Assembly: GCF_005233875.1 (NCBI RefSeq)
Contig: NZ_SZPZ01000007.1
Span: 459,287-523,286 of the forward strand
Length of the DNA: 64,000 nucleotides
Direction: 5' to 3'
Source: Kribbella jiaozuonensis
GTDB taxonomy: Bacteria; Actinomycetota; Actinomycetes; Propionibacteriales; Kribbellaceae
The position numbers and the translations under genes are program-made. Below are positions 59,983-64,000 of this stretch, in pieces. Under the pieces are notes generated by a model that saw nothing but the letters and a program-made list of their open reading frames with translations, was not told the origin of the DNA and ran no database searches. Within the stretch, counting starts at the first letter, position 1; each line of letters begins with the position of its first letter.

Positions 59983-60864
59983 TCAGCCAGCTGCTAGCCG
60001 GCTCTTGATGAACGTGGCGGCGTGGTCGAGGGCTTCGTCGGCCTCGGCCATGGCGCCGGCGAAGTACTGGAACACGTGCGGGGCGCCGGCGATCACGTCG
60101 AGGCTGATGTCCACGTCCTGCTCGGCGGCGCGCGCGACCAGGCGGAGCGAGTCGTCGAGCAGGATCTCCGCCGTACCGACCTGGACGAGTAGGGGCGGCA
60201 GGCCCTTCAGGTCGGCGAAGACCGGGCTCGCGAGCTCGTTCTGCGGGCTCGTGCCGCTCAGGTAGAACTCAGCGGACTCGGCCATGTTGGCGCGACTGAA
60301 CAGCGGGTCGTCGTCGCCCCGGCTGTCCATGCTCGGGCTCTTCAGCGACACATCGGTCCACGGCGACAGCAGGACCGCGCCCGCCGGCAGGGCCAACCCT
60401 TCGGCCCGCGCCGCGATCATCGTGGCCAGCCCGAGCCCGCCACCGGCCGAATCGCCGACGATGACGACCTTCTGACCGCTCTCCACCAATTCCCGGTATG
60501 CCGCCAACGCATCGTGGATGCCGGCCGGGAAGGGGTGCTCGGGAGCGAGCCGGTAGTCCAGCGCGACCGCCGGCACGCCACTGCGGCGCGACAACGGCGC
60601 CGCGAGGTTGGCGCCGGTCCGCGCGGAACCCACGACGTACGAACCGCCGTGCAGGTAGAGGATCACCCCGTCCGCATCGGCGCCGTCGACGTGCACATCC
60701 AGTGCCGGTACTCCACCCAGCGTCCGCTCGACCACCTTCACGTCGTCGCCGAGCGGGCGGCTCGCGAACAACTCGTCGAAGCCGGCCCGTTGCTCGTCCG
60801 GCGTCCGCCCGAGCTCGGCCTTCTGCATCATGCTGCGTGCTGCTTCACGTTCTTCAGCGCTCAT
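59983..60864 (-). CDS. Alpha/beta hydrolase of the hormone-sensitive-lipase type
   Basis: A 293-aa HSL-family esterase: oxyanion motif LYLHGGSYVVGS (HGGS in place of HGGG), nucleophile elbow GDSAGGG, DYRLAPEHPFPAG, and C-terminal aspartate/histidine positions in the segment ending APHVFQYF. Cytoplasmic. AGGAG lies nine bases before the ATG. Divergent from marR with two palindromes between, so probably under its control; helY follows on the same strand but has its own promoter-like box. Confidence 0.88.
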   Translation of the reverse strand: MSAEEREAARSMMQKAELGRTPDEQRAGFDELFASRPLGDDVKVVERTLGGVPALDVHVDGADADGVILYLHGGSYVVGSARTGANLAAPLSRRSGVPAVALDYRLAPEHPFPAGIHDALAAYRELVESGQKVVIVGDSAGGGLGLATMIAARAEGLALPAGAVLLSPWTDVSLKSPSMDSRGDDDPLFSRANMAESAEFYLSGTSPQNELASPVFADLKGLPPLLVQVGTAEILLDDSLRLVARAAEQDVDISLDVIAGAPHVFQYFAGAMAEADEALDHAATFIKSRLAAG

Positions 60865-60885
60865 CCGTCCGTCTCCTGGTGATAG

Positions 60886-60927
60886 ATTCCGAGGAATATA
60901 GTTCTCTCCAACTACATTCCGAGGAAT
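60886..60927. promoter_or_regulatory. Twin palindromes between esterase and marR
   Basis: ATTCC-GA-GGAAT occurs at 60886-60897 and again at 60916-60927, 30 bp apart centre to centre, with a further AATTCC half-site before the marR GTG. Identical sites in the divergent promoter region suggest two bound MarR dimers on the same helix face. Confidence 0.6.
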
Positions 60928-60935
60928 CTAATTCC

Positions 60936-61400
60936 GTGACTGATCTCACAGCATTGTTCACGGACCTGGTCCGGTTGGAAACGCGGCTCTACAACGTCCT
61001 CGACACCCGCCTGAAGGCCGAGCACGACCTCCCCCTCGGCCAGTTCGAGTTCCTGCGCTTCATCGAGAGCCACGGCACGGCCCGGGTCTTCGACCTGGCC
61101 CGCGCGATGGCCATCACCGTCGGCGCCACCAGCAAGGCTGTCGACCGCCTCGAGTCCGCCGGCCGCGTTCGCCGTACGGCGAACCCCCACGACCGCCGCT
61201 CCTCCCTCGTCGCACTGACCCCGGCGGGCGAACACGCGCTGGCCGCAGCGTCACCCACAGTCGAGTCCGAGCTCAACACCTGGGTCGGCTCGGTCCTACC
61301 CGCCGGCGTGCTTGAGCAGCTCGGGACCAGCCTGTCGATGCTCAGACAGCGCGCCGAGGCCGACTCCCGCACGGACCGCCGCGAGGTGTTCAAGACATGA
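60936..61400 (+). CDS. MarR-family transcriptional regulator
   Basis: A 154-aa MarR protein (ARVFDLARAMAITVGATSKAVDRLESAGRVRRTANPHDRRSSLVALTPAG contains the HTH and wing). The GTG at 60936 begins at the conserved TDLTALFTDLVRLE helix and follows GAGGA. A longer frame upstream covers the esterase in antisense and is not real. Likely represses itself and the divergent esterase through the twin palindromes. Confidence 0.88.
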   Translation: MTDLTALFTDLVRLETRLYNVLDTRLKAEHDLPLGQFEFLRFIESHGTARVFDLARAMAITVGATSKAVDRLESAGRVRRTANPHDRRSSLVALTPAGEHALAAASPTVESELNTWVGSVLPAGVLEQLGTSLSMLRQRAEADSRTDRREVFKT

Positions 61401-61447
61401 CGCAGCCGGGCTCCCTTCCCTGGTGGTCCGATGGGAGCCCGGCTGCG
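61401..61447. terminator. Bidirectional terminator between marR and chitosanase
   Basis: CGCAGCCGGGCTCCC (61401-61415) and GGGAGCCCGGCTGCG (61433-61447) pair perfectly over 15 bases around a 17-nt loop. It starts directly after the marR stop and lies 10 bp before the chitosanase stop on the other strand, so it can serve both. Confidence 0.75.
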
Positions 61448-61457
61448 CGCCTGGTGG

Positions 61458-62282
61458 CTAGCTGATGTGGTACGGGTCGCCGTACACCTTCCAGTCGAGC
61501 GGGGTGTCCAGGTTGAAGTTGCCGTTGCGGAGGAACACCCGCTGGGCGGTGTCGACCCGGCTGGTGTCGCTGTGGGCCTCTTCCTGCTTCATAGCCCACA
61601 CCCGCGCGTCGAGGAAGGCGTTGAGCCAGGTGGTCTCGTTGCCGCCCTGCGACGGCGGCTTCGCCTTGCCCAGCGCGCGCTTGCGGATGCCGCCGAAGCT
61701 GGTCGAGTCGTTGCCGGGACCGTGCATGACGATCGCGTCGTAGTAGCAGAACTGACCGAGGGTGCGGACCCCGTCGGACTTGCCCTGTGCGACCGCCGGG
61801 TTGAAGTAGACCCGGTCGCGCTCGTCGTTCTGGCAGCCCTGGAAGACGGTGTCCTTCGCCGCGGTCTTCCAGTCCTTGGTGTAGTTCGGGTCGAGACCCT
61901 GGTGCGAGTCGCCGCCGTTCACCTTGCGCAGCGCCGGCAGGTACTTCTGCAGGACGTTGTTCGGCTTGCGGTCGGCGTACAGCTCGACCAGCTCCAGCAT
62001 GTCGCCGGTGCCCGAGCAGAACCCGATGATGCCGGCGGTGTAGCCGCGGCCGTCGTCGATGTCCTCGATGTACTTGTACTGCGCCTTCCAGTCCAGCGAC
62101 GAGTTCTCCGCGCTGCAGACGATCTCCATCGCGATCTCCTTCTTCGCGGGATCGTCGAGACCGGTCGCCTGCACGGCAGCGTCGGCGTGCGGGGCGTAGC
62201 GCGAGACAGCCAGGCCTGCGGGGACAGCCGCTAGCGACAGTCCGAGCAGCAAAGCGTTCCTGCGGGTGGGGCGGTTCTCCAT
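61458..62282 (-). CDS. csn: Chitosanase, GH46 family, Tat-exported
   Basis: A 274-aa secreted endo-chitosanase cleaving beta-1,4-glucosamine polymers. The N-terminus MENRPTRRNALLLGLSLAAV is a twin-arginine signal. GH46 residues align: E59 in CSAENSSLDW and D77 in IEDIDDGRGYTAG keep the 18-residue spacing of the catalytic Glu22/Asp40 pair of the Streptomyces N174 enzyme. The ATG at 62282 has GGAGGAG upstream. A TAGGAA/TTCCTA palindrome 35 bp upstream probably controls induction by chitosan fragments. Confidence 0.93.
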   Translation of the reverse strand: MENRPTRRNALLLGLSLAAVPAGLAVSRYAPHADAAVQATGLDDPAKKEIAMEIVCSAENSSLDWKAQYKYIEDIDDGRGYTAGIIGFCSGTGDMLELVELYADRKPNNVLQKYLPALRKVNGGDSHQGLDPNYTKDWKTAAKDTVFQGCQNDERDRVYFNPAVAQGKSDGVRTLGQFCYYDAIVMHGPGNDSTSFGGIRKRALGKAKPPSQGGNETTWLNAFLDARVWAMKQEEAHSDTSRVDTAQRVFLRNGNFNLDTPLDWKVYGDPYHIS

Positions 62283-62316
62283 GACTCCTCCGAGGGGCGT
62301 CCGAGGCAGCAACTGT

Positions 62317-62331
62317 TAGGAAGCTTTCCTA
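62317..62331. promoter_or_regulatory. Palindromic operator upstream of chitosanase
   Basis: TAGGAA-GCT-TTCCTA, a 15-bp palindrome 35-49 bp before the chitosanase ATG. Streptomyces chitosanase genes carry a similar AGGAAA/TTTCCT palindrome bound by the ROK repressor CsnR. The match is by memory, and no ROK gene is in this window. Confidence 0.5.
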
Positions 62332-62375
62332 TCAGACGGAGGACAGAAATGAGAATAGCTCGAACGTTAAGGTTT

Positions 62376-63248
62376 TCAGGCGAAGACGGTCAGGGCGCCG
62401 GGCGCGATGCCGATGTCGACCGGCAGTTGGCCCAGCGGCTCACCATCGGCGTACGCCGTGATGCCGGGCGACTCGATCCGGACCGAGCGACCCTGGAGCG
62501 TGCGCACCGCCGGATGGCCGACGTGGGTGCCCTTGGACAGCTTCGGGAACAGCTGCAGCAGCGTCAGCCGCGACACCGGCTGGATGATCGTGACGTCGAG
62601 CAGGCCGTCGTCGATCGTGGCGCCGGCGCAGATCTGCAGTCCCCCGCCGTACGTCGGGCCGGTGCCGACCGCGACGAGCATCGCGCTCGTCTCGATCGGG
62701 TCGCCGTCGACGGTCACGACGTACTCGAGCGGTTTGAACGTGCGCAGCTCGGCCAGCGTCGCGACCGTGTAGCGGGAACTGCCCTTGGGCCAGGACATCG
62801 CGTTGGCCCGCTTGTTCACTAGCGAGTCGAAACCGCCGGCGACGACCGTGGTGATGAAGACGTCCTTCGCGGTGGCGAGGTCGATCGTCCGGGTCTTGCC
62901 GGCCACCACCAGATCAGCTGCCGCGAGCGGGTCCTTCAGCGGTACGCCGATACCGCGCGCGAAGTCGTTGCCGGTGCCGGCCGGGATCACGCCGAACGGC
63001 ATCCCGGAATTGGCCAGCACCTGCGCCCCGAGGTGGATCGTGCCGTCACCACCGATCAGCGTGACCGCATCCGCCCCGGACGCGACCACCTCCGCGGCGA
63101 TCCGGCCGACGTCCTCGGCGCAGGTCGTGGCGTGAACGTCAACCGTCAGCCCGGCCGCAGCCAACCGATCCCGAACCACCGGCGCAATCCGCGCACCCAG
63201 CCCACGACCGCTGGTGGGGTTGACCACCAGCGCGATCCGACGACTCAT
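62376..63248 (-). CDS. Diacylglycerol-kinase-family lipid kinase
   Basis: A 290-aa DAGK-catalytic-domain protein (YegS/DgkB-like): IALVVNPTSGRGLGA at the N-terminus, the nucleotide-binding LIGGDGTIHLG, and IPAGTGNDFARGIG. Phosphorylates diacylglycerol or a related lipid at the membrane. In actinobacteria such enzymes feed phosphatidic acid into phospholipid or phosphatidylinositol-mannoside synthesis. The ATG at 63248 overlaps the tatC stop (TGATG), so it is co-translated with tatC. Confidence 0.9.
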   Translation of the reverse strand: MSRRIALVVNPTSGRGLGARIAPVVRDRLAAAGLTVDVHATTCAEDVGRIAAEVVASGADAVTLIGGDGTIHLGAQVLANSGMPFGVIPAGTGNDFARGIGVPLKDPLAAADLVVAGKTRTIDLATAKDVFITTVVAGGFDSLVNKRANAMSWPKGSSRYTVATLAELRTFKPLEYVVTVDGDPIETSAMLVAVGTGPTYGGGLQICAGATIDDGLLDVTIIQPVSRLTLLQLFPKLSKGTHVGHPAVRTLQGRSVRIESPGITAYADGEPLGQLPVDIGIAPGALTVFA

Positions 63249-64000
63249 CAATCAGCCAGGAGTTCGTCGCTGCGCGCCTTGCGGCGTTTGTCGTTGATCC
63301 GCGCGATCACTTCGGAGGCGAAGAACAGCACGCACATCGGGAACGCCAGCAGACACATCGTGAACGGGTCGCCGGACGGCGTCGCCACCGCGGCGAACAC
63401 GAAGATCACCAGGATGATGTACGGCCGGAACTTCGACAGCGCACTGGCCGGCAGCACCCCGACCATATTCAGCAGGACGACGACCAGCGGTATCAGGAAC
63501 GCTATGCCGAACACCAGCAACGTCCGGATCACGAAGTCCAGGTACTTGCCGAGCTCGATCAGGTTCTGCACCTGGTCCGGAGTGAAGCCGAGCAGGATCT
63601 GGATGCCCTTCGGCAGGGTCCAGTAACCGAGCGCGATACCCGTGGCGAACAGCGGCGCCGCGATCGCGGCGAACAGGTACGCCCACTTCTTCTCGCTGCG
63701 ATGCAGGCCCGGCGCGATGAACGCCCACAGCTGGAACAGCCAGATCGGCCCGGCGACGACCAGGCCGAGCAGGGCCGACACCTTGATCCGGAAGGTCAGC
63801 GGGTCGCCGACGCCCTGGAAGGTGAGCTGCGGCTTCAGGCCGCGGTTCTCCGCGAACGGCTTGACGGCCGTCTCGAACGGGTGCTTGAGGATCTCCAGCG
63901 CCTGGTAGTAGATGAACCAGGCCGCGATCGTGCACACCACGATCGCGAGCACGCTGATGAGCAGCCGGTTCCGGAGCTCGACAATGTGCTCGCGCAGGGT
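63248..64000 (-). CDS. tatC: Sec-independent translocase TatC (5' end beyond window)
   Basis: The polytopic core of the twin-arginine translocase, which receives Tat signal peptides such as those of the two beta-lactamase-fold proteins and the chitosanase here. 250 residues are visible, starting LREHIVELRNRL at the window edge, a conserved N-terminal TatC stretch, so only a few N-terminal residues are missing. Six hydrophobic segments and the periplasmic loop with FETAVKPF are present. The reading frame is intact to base 64000. An internal GTG at 63952 is not the start. Confidence 0.93.
   Translation of the reverse strand, partial: TLREHIVELRNRLLISVLAIVVCTIAAWFIYYQALEILKHPFETAVKPFAENRGLKPQLTFQGVGDPLTFRIKVSALLGLVVAGPIWLFQLWAFIAPGLHRSEKKWAYLFAAIAAPLFATGIALGYWTLPKGIQILLGFTPDQVQNLIELGKYLDFVIRTLLVFGIAFLIPLVVVLLNMVGVLPASALSKFRPYIILVIFVFAAVATPSGDPFTMCLLAFPMCVLFFASEVIARINDKRRKARSDELLAD

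Overview
The window is a GC-rich actinobacterial chromosome segment, most like Kribbella or a close relative in the Nocardioidaceae/Propionibacteriales. This rests on gene content and order: argS-lysA-hom-thrC-thrB in one operon, tatC followed by a helY-type helicase, aerobic cobalamin genes with a fused cobIJ, a Tat-exported GH46 chitosanase and many short-leader or leaderless genes. The genus is an inference from these features, not from a database search.

Layout. 0.2-6.6 kb: a tightly coupled minus-strand operon for arginyl-tRNA synthetase and the aspartate-family pathway (lysine and threonine). 6.7-8.4 kb: a VapBC/FitAB-type toxin-antitoxin pair, a lipoprotein, a PspC-domain protein and tRNA-Arg(CCG) with a terminator. 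8.5-15.5 kb: a divergent locus around a B12-binding MerR photoreceptor homologue (LitR/CarH). On the minus strand it carries an epimerase-DUF2867 protein, an SRPBCC protein and an SDR; on the plus strand an FAD oxidoreductase and a DUF1365-cyclopropane synthase fusion. The shared 95-bp promoter region holds tandem 11-bp repeats matching the known CarH half-site. This is the most interesting system in the window: a probable light/AdoCbl-controlled membrane-lipid modification locus.

15.4-26.5 kb: regulators with their neighbours (AraC, aldo/keto reductase, HTH repressor, beta-lactamase-fold protein, alpha/beta hydrolase, DUF4242, a LAL-type LuxR regulator) and an operon with an ECF42-type sigma factor and its YCII partner. 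26.6-32.6 kb: zwf, cobF, a secreted type-B carboxylesterase, a TMEM175-like channel and a DHA2-type MFS pump. 32.7-38.4 kb: a less GC-rich accessory segment bounded by inverted copies of a ~200-bp multi-hairpin repeat (two copies at the left end, one inverted at the right). It carries an APH-fold kinase, a SUKH/SMI1-KNR4 pseudogene with two in-frame stops, a Fic protein with a four-half-site operator array, a transglutaminase-like protein and a VOC protein.

38.4-45.5 kb: MarR, a DinB-type protein, an MFS transporter, then cobG-cobH-cobIJ, then two paralogous four-helix membrane proteins closed by a strong hairpin. With cobF at 28.1 kb these supply part of the aerobic corrin pathway, whose end product is the expected chromophore of the LitR homologue. 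45.5-57.1 kb: SDR-cupin, LysR/flavin monooxygenase, an allene-oxide-cyclase-like secreted protein, MocR, MFS, ArsR, GyrI-like protein, a DUF1906 glycoside-hydrolase-like secreted protein, and a cupin/MarR divergent pair around a perfect 34-bp palindrome. 57.1-64.0 kb: a helY-type helicase, an HSL-type esterase/MarR divergent pair with twin palindromes, chitosanase with a probable operator, a diacylglycerol-kinase-family lipid kinase and tatC, cut by the window edge.

Most starts below were chosen from ribosome-binding sites, from 1-4 nt overlaps between operon genes, or from a TANNNT box 6-7 nt upstream that implies a leaderless transcript. Several convergent gene pairs end inside each other, often on the same CTAG.
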